From NCBI GenBank assembly GCA_031082105.1, contig JAVHLO010000190.1, positions 1 through 6,754 on the forward strand: DNA of 6,754 bases, given 5' to 3'. Shown piece after piece: positions 1 through 5,955 of the stretch; positions within the stretch are counted from its first letter, which is position 1, and every line of letters begins with the position of its first letter. The position numbers and the translations under genes were made by a program. The DNA comes from Planctomycetota bacterium. Lineage in GTDB: Bacteria; Planctomycetota; MHYJ01; JACQXL01; JAVHLO01. Below the pieces are notes generated by a model. The model was not told the origin of the DNA, searched no databases, and was given only the letters and a program-made list of their open reading frames with translations.

Positions 1-581
1 AGCCCCCGCCTGTAGCCCTCAGGGTCGAGCAGATCGCTCACGACGATCACAAGCTCCCTTCCATGCCCGCCCGGCGTGACGCGGTACTGCTCGAGCACCT
101 GGCCCATCGTCGTCTCGCCTTCCGCGCGGAGCCCTTCCACGATCGGCAGCAGGTCGAAGATCCGCTTTCTCCCGTGGATGAGGCGCACGTGTTCCACGAG
201 GCTCGACGAGAACGAGTAGAAGCTCACGGTATCGAGGCTGGCGAGTGCGATGTAGGCGAGGGAAGCGGCAAGCCTCCTCGCGGAATCGAACCGGGCGGGA
301 CTCGTGGCGGCCATTGACGCGCTGCAGTCCAGCAGGATCGACGCGTGCAGGTTCGATTCCTTCTCGAACTGCTTCAGGAAAAGCTGCCCGTGCCTCGCGA
401 AGACGTTCCAGTCCACATAACGAAGCTCGTCGCCGCTCGAGTACGCGCGGTAGTCCGCGAACTCGACGGACCCGCCGCGCTGGGTGGATTCGTGCTCACC
501 GCGCTCCTTGCCCGCCGCGATACGCTTGGCGAGGAGGTCGAGCATCTCGAGGGTCCTGGCGAACTTTTCGTCGAAGAGCAT
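1..581 (-). CDS. DUF58 / von Willebrand A-like protein, C-terminus cut by window edge
   Basis: 193 residues are visible; small DUF58 proteins are usually about 290-300 residues, so roughly a third is missing beyond base 1. The DUF58 signature lies at residues 41-70: FADYRAY, then GDELRYVDW, then the FARHGQLFLKQF stretch. A vWA-like fold begins with the metal-binding DxSxS-type motif DCSASM at residues 85-90. A second conserved strand, ELVIVVSDLLDPEGY, lies at 176-190. The start ATG (579-581) fits the family N-terminus (FDEKFARTLEMLEILAKR). An in-frame TGA lies about 50 bases upstream, and the ribosome binding site is weak (AGG about 6 bases away). Family members are usually paired with a MoxR AAA+ ATPase and are thought to act in envelope or metal-related maturation. 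No MoxR gene precedes it here; the upstream neighbour is the STAS gene, 188 bases away behind a hairpin and a repeat, so it may be a separate transcription unit. The family call is firm; the function is unknown. Confidence -1.
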   Translation of the reverse strand, partial: MLFDEKFARTLEMLDLLAKRIAAGKERGEHESTQRGGSVEFADYRAYSSGDELRYVDWNVFARHGQLFLKQFEKESNLHASILLDCSASMAATSPARFDSARRLAASLAYIALASLDTVSFYSFSSSLVEHVRLIHGRKRIFDLLPIVEGLRAEGETTMGQVLEQYRVTPGGHGRELVIVVSDLLDPEGYRRG

Positions 582-621
582 ATGCGCGCCTGCGGAGTGT
601 ACGGCGGAATCGCGGCTGGAA

Positions 622-711
622 CAGCCACGGAGTCACTGAGGCACAGAGAAGAAACACCGGGATCGATGGGAGACATTCTCGAGAAATCTCCGTGTCTCCG
701 CGCCTCCATGG
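622..711. repeat. Imperfect inverted repeat with arms made of 8-base units
   Basis: Read on the minus strand, bases 648-625 contain three consecutive octamers: CTCTGTGC, CTCAGTGA, CTCCGTGG. Read on the plus strand, bases 688-711 contain three more: CTCCGTGT, CTCCGCGC, CTCCATGG. The two arms therefore face each other and pair at 18 of 24 unit positions, with a spacer of about 39 bases. The spacer includes a perfect 10-base palindrome TTCTCGAGAA at 676-685. The element lies wholly between the STAS gene and the DUF58 gene. Similar CTCCGTG-type strings occur between genes in many environmental bacterial genomes as I recall them, but I cannot verify this here. It is probably a dispersed palindromic repeat; no function is assigned. 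Confidence -1.
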
Positions 712-722
712 CGAGACTACTT

Positions 723-748
723 TGCCGGAAAATCCTGCTTTCCCGGCA
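723..748 (-). terminator. Strong hairpin after the STAS gene; possible terminator or 3' stabiliser
   Basis: On the minus strand the sequence forms a 10-bp stem (TGCCGGGAAA with TTTTCCGGCA) around a 6-base loop, beginning 21 bases after the STAS stop codon. One pair is G-U on the minus-strand RNA but would be an A-C mismatch on the plus-strand RNA. The structure therefore fits leftward transcription better. No run of U follows, so it is not a classical intrinsic terminator. It may act as a U-less terminator or protect the 3' end of the partner-switch mRNA. Confidence -1.
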
Positions 749-769
749 GGCGAATTGGTGCGGAAGAGG

Positions 770-1120
770 TTATTTCTCCAGCAGCCGCACGGCGGAATCG
801 ACATCCTGCGCGAAGGTGAAGATCTGCGTCAGCCCCAAAAGGTCGAAGATCTCGCGCACGTTCTGAGACGGGTTGAGCAGGATGATGTTGCCGTCGTTGT
901 CCTGGGCGGTGCCAATGTTGCCGATGAAGACGCCGGCGCCAGCGCTGCTTATGTAATCGAGCCGGGAGAGGTCGACCACGAGCTTGTGCACGCCCTGATC
1001 AAAACACTCCGAGATGGTTTTGTCCAGCTCCTCGTACGTATGGGCATCGAGAAAACCGCGGACGGCGACGAACCTGATGCCCGGCTTGATCTGTTGTGTT
1101 TCGATTGCGAAGTCCGGCAT
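770..1120 (-). CDS. STAS-domain anti-sigma factor antagonist (RsbV/SpoIIAA-like)
   Basis: This 116-residue protein is one complete STAS domain, the usual length for the family. The diagnostic segment is VVDLSRLDYISSAGAGVFIG (residues 48-67). By alignment with RsbV (DSTG) the phosphorylated serine should be Ser59, with Ser58 beside it. The start is the ATG at 1118-1120, preceded by AAGGAG with a 7-base gap. An in-frame extension up to base 1252 lacks family similarity and is rejected. In known systems the unphosphorylated protein binds the RsbW-type kinase and frees that kinase's target; the kinase phosphorylates the serine and a PP2C/SpoIIE phosphatase reverses this. All three components are adjacent here in the order phosphatase, kinase, antagonist. 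A 131-base gap with no convincing promoter separates it from the kinase gene, and a strong hairpin follows its stop codon. Cytoplasmic. The family call is firm; the partner is inferred from context. Confidence -1.
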   Translation of the reverse strand: MPDFAIETQQIKPGIRFVAVRGFLDAHTYEELDKTISECFDQGVHKLVVDLSRLDYISSAGAGVFIGNIGTAQDNDGNIILLNPSQNVREIFDLLGLTQIFTFAQDVDSAVRLLEK

Positions 1121-1251
1121 TTTCCATCTCCTTGTGTAAAGCGCTGAATCCCGGGGTCGAATACCGAAAAGAGTCAGAGTCCTTTTCTTGATCCTGCTGT
1201 CGTTCGGCCAGGTCCTTCCTTCGCCCGCTCTCCGCTCGACACCGGAATCCA

Positions 1252-1683
1252 CTATCCCGTTCGAAGGTACTTCACCAGCACCAGCTCGTTCTGGATCCCT
1301 TCCTTGAAAACGTAGCGCACTTCGTCCATTATCTGGCGCATGAGGAATATTCCGAGCCCTTTCTTCTTGCCCGACTTGACATGCTCCGTCATGTTCGGCG
1401 TCTCGACCGAGTCGGGCCGGAATTTCTTGCCGGAGTCGCGAATGGAAATCTTGAAGCGCGTCTCCGAAATTTCGGTTTCGATCTCGATTGTGCCGGTGAT
1501 CTGTTCCTCATAAGCGTGTTCGATGATGTTCGCCACGGCCTCGTCGACGGCGAGGATGATCTTGTTGGCCGAGTCGGGCGCAATGTTGTTCGTCTGCGTC
1601 TGGTTGGCGACGAAGTCACGGACGACGCTCAAAAACTTGGTGTCGTTGGTGACGACAATCTTTTCTCTCGCGGGCTCGGTCAC
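1252..1683 (-). CDS. RsbW/SpoIIAB-like serine kinase (HATPase_c_2 anti-sigma factor type)
   Basis: This 143-residue protein has a single GHKL ATP-binding domain. The N-box is DEAVANIIEHAY (residues 47-58), with the expected catalytic Glu48 and Mg-binding Asn52. The G1 box is IRDSG (81-85; Asp83, Gly85) and the G2 box is KKGLGIFLM (107-115). Length and motifs fit stand-alone RsbW-type kinases rather than histidine kinases, as there is no HisKA domain. The start is GTG at 1681-1683, with AGGAGA six bases upstream; a 13-base palindrome (1697-1709) lies just before this ribosome binding site. It should phosphorylate the STAS protein encoded next downstream, and it may also sequester an output protein. 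No sigma factor gene is present in the window, so that output is unknown. The gap to the phosphatase gene is 151 bases with no clear promoter. The kinase call is firm; its target is inferred. Confidence -1.
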   Translation of the reverse strand: MTEPAREKIVVTNDTKFLSVVRDFVANQTQTNNIAPDSANKIILAVDEAVANIIEHAYEEQITGTIEIETEISETRFKISIRDSGKKFRPDSVETPNMTEHVKSGKKKGLGIFLMRQIMDEVRYVFKEGIQNELVLVKYLRTG

Positions 1684-1696
1684 GTTCTTTCTCCTG

Positions 1697-1709
1697 CCGG
1701 TTAAACCGG
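1697..1709 (-). promoter_or_regulatory. Palindrome next to the kinase ribosome binding site
   Basis: The 13-base sequence CCGGTTTAACCGG (minus strand) is a perfect palindrome around its centre and can fold as a 5-bp stem with a 3-base loop. It ends immediately before the CAGGAG ribosome binding site of the GTG-initiated kinase gene. It could be an operator or a weak structure tuning initiation, or it could be chance. The sequence shows only the symmetry. Confidence -1.
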
Positions 1710-1834
1710 GCTGGTCCGTCTTCAGCCCTGAATCGGGCGCTCAACTCCCCGTTGCCGGCCGTTCGCATGGACCACACAAGGCCTCTCCCCAAAAACCGCT
1801 GCCTGAGCCCCGCAGACCCGGGCCGGTCGGCGCG

Positions 1835-3928
1835 CTACGCCGGCGGCATGAGCCTGACCGTCACGATTGTAATATCGTCATGCTGAGGCGCTTTCCCTTG
1901 ATGAAGTTCTACCGCCTCGACGATCGTATTTATGAGGTCGCTCGATTCCTTCCTGGCGAACTGGGTGATCATCTCGTAGAACTTGTCTTCGCCGAATTCC
2001 TCGCTCTCAGGTGACATGGACTCGACCACGCCGTCGGTGTAGGCGAGGAAGCGGTCGCCGTCGTTGAGCTCGACCAGGAGTTGCTTGATGTTCCGCTCGA
2101 AGAGCGGGCCCTTGTCGAAACCGAGCGCGATGCCGCTGGGATTGATGAGCTCGTGCTTGTTGGTGGCCTGTCTCCACAGGACCATCGGGTTGTGGCCGGC
2201 GCTGCTGACCAGGAGCGTCTTGTTCCGCGCATTCAGGATCATGTAGATGCAGGTGACGAACATCCCGCGCCGGATATCGCGGGCGAGGATGCGGTTGACC
2301 TTGATCAGCGTGTCGGAAGTCGACAGGTTGCGCTCGGCTTCCATGCGGATCAGGCTGCGGGCCATTGTCATGACCATCGAGCCCGGGATACCTTTGCCGG
2401 ACACGTCCGCGACGATGATCCCCAAGTTGTCCTCGTCGATCTGGATGAAGTCGAAATAGTCGCCGCCGACCTCCTTGCTCGGCTTGTAGGTGGCGAAGAT
2501 ATCGTAGCCGGCGATCTTCGGCAGCCGCTTGGGCAGCAGGTTCTGCTGAATCTCGGTGGCGATGTTCAGCTCGTGCTCGAGCGCCTTCGTCTCCAGCGCG
2601 GACTGGTGGGCTATTTTCAGGGTCTTCGTCATGCGGTTGAAAGTGCGCGCCAATTGGCCGATCTCGTCGGTGCTGTGCGGGATGGTCTGGTGGTCGAGGT
2701 TGCCGCCGCTGACGATGTCGATATCGCTAAGCAGGGTCTTCACAGGCCGCGTGACCGATCGCGCGAGTACAAGCCCGATAAGCGCGCCGATGATGATGAC
2801 CATTATTCCGGCCAGGAGGATCGGCACGAGCAGCCGGCCGCGCGCCTCGTCGATCTCCGCAAGGGACATGTCGAGCTGGACGAAGCCCGGTCCGGCGCCG
2901 ATCGTCTTCTGGAACCGGCGGACACGCTCGCCCTTGTAGTCTGTCTCCCGGATCGTGAGTCCCTTTGTCTTGTCTTCCTCAACGACTACTCCCGGCGGCA
3001 GCGAGTAGTCCGTTGTTGTTGTGCCGACAATTTTCATCATACTCGACCCGTCTGCGCTGGGTTCGAGGATGTCCATAGCCTTTATCCCCTTGTGGTCGAT
3101 TCCCTTCAGGAACGGGTCCTCCGCGCCTAGTACCATGTTGAACGCCTCACGGAGTTTTCCCTGAGGGAACGCCTCAATCTTCCCCAACTTCTTGCCGAGC
3201 TCGGTGAGGCTCTCGCGGATAGCGGCGTTTTCCGGCCCCTTGGCGGCCTCATTGGCCTTGACAAGCGCATCGCGGCATTCCGCCATGACGGCCGCCATGA
3301 CTTTCTCAATTGCCACGCACTGGGTCTTAGGGCCGATCTCCTTCCAGAGATCCATGGGGATGACGCAAAGGGTGAACACGGTCTTTTTGCCGCTGTCGTT
3401 TATTTCGTGGTCCAATTCGTCTGCGGTGCTCTTGTAAACGAGGAGCGCGAGGATAAGCGACGCGATAACGACGGTCAGGGCGGTCATCAAGGCGAACTTC
3501 ATACCGAGCGTGGTACCGACCGTTGGCGGCGGTCCGGCGCTTTCCGGACGCTCTCCGGCTTTCCCTTTTTCCTCGCCCTCGGCGGCGGCGGGCGGTTTCT
3601 CGCCGAGCCGCCTCGTGACGGCCCTATCGCTCACCGGTTTGTGAGTCCCGGTGATGGCCTTTACGGAACCCGATCCGGGCTTCTGCGGCGGGTGGGCGGG
3701 TCCGGCGGCGGCCTCCTGTGCGGGCGCGCCCTTGACGAACCGTCGTGTCCCGATCTTGGGCGGACTCTGGATTCCGGACGACCTTACCGATGCGGGTGCG
3801 GCCGGCGCCGGACCGGGTCCGAGCTTGCGCGTGCCGGGCCTCTCAGGCGGCTTGGCCGCCGGCGGCCCCGCTTGCGGCCTGGTGCCGGGAAGGACTGGTC
3901 TCTTCATTGGTCCGGACGGTTTGTCCAT
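1835..3928 (-). CDS. Membrane RsbU-like SpoIIE-type serine phosphatase with HAMP domain and proline-rich N-terminal tail
   Basis: 697 residues. Residues 1-140 are a low-complexity, apparently disordered tail with 28 prolines and 23 Lys/Arg, in which GTR(P/K/R) recurs (15-18, 32-35, 60-63). The first membrane helix is at about 144-165. An extracytoplasmic region of about 200 residues follows (166-364; Cache-like near its end: YKGERVRRFQ then GFVQLDMSLAEIDEAR). The second helix is at 365-389 and a HAMP domain at about 390-440 (TRPVKTLL, DEIGQLARTFNRM). The SpoIIE/PP2C domain spans about 450-694 with metal-binding aspartates in VGGDYFD (Asp490), VADVSGKG (Asp508), TDGVVE (Asp632) and HDDIT (Asp684-685). 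It should remove phosphate from the STAS protein in response to an external signal. The ATG at 3926-3928 directly follows an in-frame TAG; the ribosome binding site is weak (GGTGAG, 4-base gap). Starting later, at Met143, has no ribosome binding site. The domain calls are firm; the ligand and the role of the tail are unknown. Confidence -1.
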   Translation of the reverse strand: MDKPSGPMKRPVLPGTRPQAGPPAAKPPERPGTRKLGPGPAPAAPASVRSSGIQSPPKIGTRRFVKGAPAQEAAAGPAHPPQKPGSGSVKAITGTHKPVSDRAVTRRLGEKPPAAAEGEEKGKAGERPESAGPPPTVGTTLGMKFALMTALTVVIASLILALLVYKSTADELDHEINDSGKKTVFTLCVIPMDLWKEIGPKTQCVAIEKVMAAVMAECRDALVKANEAAKGPENAAIRESLTELGKKLGKIEAFPQGKLREAFNMVLGAEDPFLKGIDHKGIKAMDILEPSADGSSMMKIVGTTTTDYSLPPGVVVEEDKTKGLTIRETDYKGERVRRFQKTIGAGPGFVQLDMSLAEIDEARGRLLVPILLAGIMVIIIGALIGLVLARSVTRPVKTLLSDIDIVSGGNLDHQTIPHSTDEIGQLARTFNRMTKTLKIAHQSALETKALEHELNIATEIQQNLLPKRLPKIAGYDIFATYKPSKEVGGDYFDFIQIDEDNLGIIVADVSGKGIPGSMVMTMARSLIRMEAERNLSTSDTLIKVNRILARDIRRGMFVTCIYMILNARNKTLLVSSAGHNPMVLWRQATNKHELINPSGIALGFDKGPLFERNIKQLLVELNDGDRFLAYTDGVVESMSPESEEFGEDKFYEMITQFARKESSDLINTIVEAVELHQGKAPQHDDITIVTVRLMPPA

Positions 3929-3947
3929 CTAGCTCACCACGCACTAT

Positions 3948-4027
3948 GAACGCAGAACGCGGAGCTCGGAACGTGGAACTCAGGATGATCTTGTTGCTCC
4001 GCGTTCCGAGTTCCAGCTTCCGCGTTC
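3948..4027. repeat. Inverted repeat with arms made of 7-base units, filling the cyclase-phosphatase gap
   Basis: The left arm (3948-3982) is five consecutive heptamers on the plus strand: GAACGCA, GAACGCG, GAGCTCG, GAACGTG, GAACTCA. The right arm (3993-4027), read on the minus strand, gives GAACGCG, GAAGCTG, GAACTCG, GAACGCG, GAGCAAC. The four outer unit pairs match at 22 of 28 positions, and the spacer is 10 bases. The element starts four bases after the cyclase stop and ends 19 bases before the phosphatase ATG, so it takes up most of the gap. As leftward RNA it could fold into a long imperfect hairpin that attenuates or stabilises the transcript. It looks like a dispersed intergenic repeat rather than a single-copy regulator, but copy number cannot be checked here. 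Confidence -1.
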
Positions 4028-4031
4028 GATG

Positions 4032-5213
4032 TCATACCGGCGTCACCCTGTTGCGTCCCTGCGCCTTGGCCGCGTACAGGGCCTTGTCGGCCACTGCAAT
4101 GAGACCGCGGATGTCGCGTGCGTCGACCGGATAGGTGCCCACGCTGAAGCTTGCGGTGATCGAGATATCGTGGTTGTCTTCATGCTCGAACTTGTTCTTT
4201 TCGATCTTCGTGCGGAGCCTCTCGGCAAGGCGCACTCCCTCGGGCTTGATCACTTCGGGGGCGATGATGGCGAACTCTTCGCCTCCGTAGCGCGCGACCA
4301 CGTCGCTCCTCCGCAGGTTGCCGCTCAACAGCTTGGCGATGACTATGAGCGCCGCATCGCCGGCCTTATGTCCGTACGCATCGTTGAATTTCTTGAAGTA
4401 GTCCACGTCCATCATGATGAGCGTCACGTATCGGACGGCGTCGGGCGGCTCCGAGCAGGTATAGCGCTCGGCCCGCGATATCTCGGATTCGAGGTGCAGG
4501 TCGAAATGGCCGCGGCTGTAGACATTGGTGAGGCTGTCGATGATGGACTTGCGATGCAACTGGGCGTTGTGCAGCGAGATGGCGATCATTTCGCCCAGCA
4601 GTCCCATGAACTTGAGCTCGGATCTGCCGTATTCGCCGCCGAGCAATTTCCGTCCCAGGCACAGGAGCCCCTTCAGATCGGTGCCGGCGGATTCATCGGA
4701 TCTAACCAGCGGCACGCATACTTCCACGCCGTTCTTCTTGAGACGGGAGATCTCTTCGAAGTCCTGCAGTTCGCCGTCGGCGCCGTTGATGAAGAAAGGC
4801 TCGCGGATCTGGCGCATCCGCTTGGCGAAGGCGCTGCCGGCATCGAATTCAATGGTGGTCTTGTCCTGCGCCCGGCGTCCGTGGAGCGTCAAGGTCGGAT
4901 GGCCCGAATCGAGTTGGCGCATGATAAATACGTTCGACACGCCGAACTGGCCGCGTGTGGTGCTCGTTATGTACGCAAGGAAGCTCTCGAGTCCCCTGTC
5001 GTCCAGGCTCTTGGCGTTGAGGCTGTTGGCCATTTCGAGCACGGTTGTGAAGTCGAGCTCCTGCTTGCGGATGAGGACTTCGAGCTCGGCCTGCCGCTTG
5101 GCGCTGGTCTCCACCCACTTGTCGATCTTCTGCCTGTCCTTTTCGCTTCCGGCGAGCTTGTCCAGCGCTCCGCGGACCTCGGACGGGACATCTGATTGAG
5201 CGTCCTTTTTCAT
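4032..5213 (-). CDS. Diguanylate cyclase: coiled coil, GAF domain, GGDEF domain
   Basis: This 393-residue soluble protein should make c-di-GMP from two GTP. Residues about 15-55 are charged and helical, probably a short coiled coil. Residues about 55-220 form a GAF-like sensor (FTTVLEMANSLNAKSLDD, then VCVPLVRSDE, then GLLCLGRK). The GGDEF domain starts at DSLTNVYSRGHFD (226-238), has the metal-binding segment MMDVDYFKKFNDAYGH (267-282), and an active-site GGEEF at 310-314. RxxD at 301-304 (RRSD) lies five residues before GGEEF, the standard product-inhibition I-site, so feedback control is expected. No EAL or HD-GYP domain is present. The start ATG (5211-5213) overlaps the pgsA stop as ATGA and has AGGAG about nine bases upstream inside pgsA; translational coupling is likely. 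An extension to base 5405 only reads pgsA out of frame. The enzyme call is firm; the GAF ligand is unknown. It may be an output of the neighbouring partner switch (inference). Confidence -1.
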   Translation of the reverse strand: MKKDAQSDVPSEVRGALDKLAGSEKDRQKIDKWVETSAKRQAELEVLIRKQELDFTTVLEMANSLNAKSLDDRGLESFLAYITSTTRGQFGVSNVFIMRQLDSGHPTLTLHGRRAQDKTTIEFDAGSAFAKRMRQIREPFFINGADGELQDFEEISRLKKNGVEVCVPLVRSDESAGTDLKGLLCLGRKLLGGEYGRSELKFMGLLGEMIAISLHNAQLHRKSIIDSLTNVYSRGHFDLHLESEISRAERYTCSEPPDAVRYVTLIMMDVDYFKKFNDAYGHKAGDAALIVIAKLLSGNLRRSDVVARYGGEEFAIIAPEVIKPEGVRLAERLRTKIEKNKFEHEDNHDISITASFSVGTYPVDARDIRGLIAVADKALYAAKAQGRNRVTPV

Positions 5214-5809
5214 TGCGGCGTGCTCCTGAAGATCTTCCGCGCGGAGTAGATGTAGGCGATCCCGGACGCCACGGTCGTCACGAGCACGAGCCAGATCATG
5301 GCCGTGATGACGATCTTGGCCCAATTGTAACGATGCATATGGGCCGAGTAAAAGAGGGCGCAGGAGACGACGATGCACTGCACGATCATCTTCTGCTTGC
5401 CCCACACGCTACTGTGGAAGGCGATGCCCTTTGACTCGGCAAGCGATCTGATCCCCTGGACGAGGAACTCGCGGGCGAGGATCACGACCACCATCCACGC
5501 GCCGATTATGCTAGAAAGGTGTTTGAGAGTCAAGAAAAAGACAAACGAGCCGCAAATCAGTATCTTGTCGACGAACGGGTCCGCCACGCGTCCGAAATCG
5601 GTCACCACGTTGCGGCTCCTCGCGAGGTAACCGTCGAGGGCGTCCGTGACCGAGGCTATGGCAAACACGATGAGGGCGATATCGAGGACCAGCACGACGC
5701 GCTCTCTGTTGGCGGGCGGGGCTTCCCAGACCTGCGCGGCGGCGAGCAGCGCGAAGTAGACCAGGGAGAGCACGAACCGGCCAACGGTGATGCGATTCGG
5801 TAAATTCAC
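5210..5809 (-). CDS. pgsA: CDP-alcohol phosphatidyltransferase, PgsA type (phosphatidylglycerophosphate synthase)
   Basis: This 199-residue membrane enzyme is of normal PgsA length. The complete CDP-alcohol phosphatidyltransferase signature DxxDGxxARx8GxxxDxxxD is present: Asp56, Asp59, Gly60, Ala63, Arg64, Gly73, Asp77, Asp81. About six hydrophobic helices can be seen (approximately 8-26, 37-53, 82-97, 101-119, 139-157, 163-187). The segments AREFLVQGIRSLAESKGI (112-129) and WGKQKMIVQ (136-144) resemble PgsA rather than PssA or cardiolipin synthase. It should join CDP-diacylglycerol and glycerol 3-phosphate to give phosphatidylglycerol phosphate at the inner membrane. The start is GTG at 5807-5809, giving the typical (M)NLPNRIT N-terminus. 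An AGGA lies about 12 bases upstream. An in-frame extension to 5899 is rejected because it would read through the promoter and lacks family similarity. It is first in the leftward group and overlaps the cyclase start by four bases. Confidence is high for the family, good for PgsA. Confidence -1.
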   Translation of the reverse strand: MNLPNRITVGRFVLSLVYFALLAAAQVWEAPPANRERVVLVLDIALIVFAIASVTDALDGYLARSRNVVTDFGRVADPFVDKILICGSFVFFLTLKHLSSIIGAWMVVVILAREFLVQGIRSLAESKGIAFHSSVWGKQKMIVQCIVVSCALFYSAHMHRYNWAKIVITAMIWLVLVTTVASGIAYIYSARKIFRSTPQ

Positions 5810-5829
5810 GGCTGGACAAATCCTATTAC

Positions 5830-5848
5830 GACCGGATGAAAACCGGTC
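5830..5848 (-). promoter_or_regulatory. Hairpin in the predicted pgsA 5' leader
   Basis: GACCGG and CCGGTC form a perfect 6-bp stem with a 7-base loop (TTTTCAT on the minus strand). It lies right at the predicted 5' end of the leftward transcript, about 20 bases before the pgsA GTG. A 5'-terminal hairpin of this kind often slows mRNA decay, but no role is shown here. Confidence -1.
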
Positions 5849-5855
5849 TCTCGTA

Positions 5856-5884
5856 AGGTTACGCTGCCGGAGGTGATTTGTCAA
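5856..5884 (-). promoter_or_regulatory. Sigma-70-type promoter for pgsA and the leftward genes
   Basis: On the minus strand a perfect -35 TTGACA (5884-5879) is followed by a 17-base spacer and a -10 TAACCT (5861-5856). The -10 matches TATAAT at its three most conserved positions. Transcription would start near 5849, leaving a leader of about 40 bases before the pgsA GTG at 5809. Spacing and location support it; the weak middle of the -10 lowers confidence. Confidence -1.
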
Positions 5885-5926
5885 GGATTTCGCGCCCAAG
5901 GGGGGAGGGTGGGCTGTCCGAATTGC

Positions 5927-5955
5927 TTGACTTCCGGCATGGCAAGGTTTAGAAT
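5927..5955 (+). promoter_or_regulatory. Sigma-70-type promoter giving a leaderless zinc-ribbon mRNA
   Basis: TTGACT (5927-5932) and TAGAAT (5950-5955) are each one base from consensus and are separated by exactly 17 bases. The expected start of transcription is 5962-5963, and 5963 is the A of the ATG of the zinc-ribbon gene. No ribosome binding site can be seen between the -10 and the ATG. This argues for a leaderless mRNA, and against the earlier in-frame ATG at 5939, which falls inside the promoter spacer. Confidence -1.

Noticed and set aside
245..1147. Plus-strand open frame of 300 codons across the DUF58 and STAS genes
   Set aside because: It runs antisense to two genes with clear family motifs and through the inverted repeat between them, and its translation is arginine-rich low-complexity sequence.
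1165..1187. Hairpin GAAAAG...CTTTTC in the kinase-STAS gap as a terminator
   Set aside because: The stem is only 6 bp, AT-rich, with a 10-base loop, and it would separate genes expected to be expressed together.
1180..1215. Possible sigma-54 promoter (GG-N10-GC on the minus strand) before the STAS gene
   Set aside because: Only the GG/GC dinucleotides match; the rest of the -24/-12 consensus is poor.
1121..1252. Upstream extension of the STAS protein to 160 residues
   Set aside because: The ATG at 1120 has a good AAGGAG site and begins at the normal STAS N-terminus; the extension lacks similarity.
1770..1834. Terminator with a TTTTT run after the phosphatase gene
   Set aside because: A T5 run exists on the minus strand, but the preceding stem is only about four pairs with a large loop, too weak to support.
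2081..3130. Long open frame on the plus strand (about 349 codons) opposite the phosphatase gene
   Set aside because: It mirrors the codons of the strongly supported SpoIIE phosphatase on the other strand and shows no recognisable domain. It is an effect of high GC content.
4029..5195. Long plus-strand open frame (about 388 codons) opposite the diguanylate cyclase
   Set aside because: The minus strand encodes a complete GAF-GGDEF protein with all active-site motifs; the plus frame has no motif or ribosome binding site of note.
5810..5899. Upstream ATG start for PgsA at 5899
   Set aside because: It would place the promoter inside the coding region and add 30 residues absent from the family; the GTG at 5809 gives the typical N-terminus.
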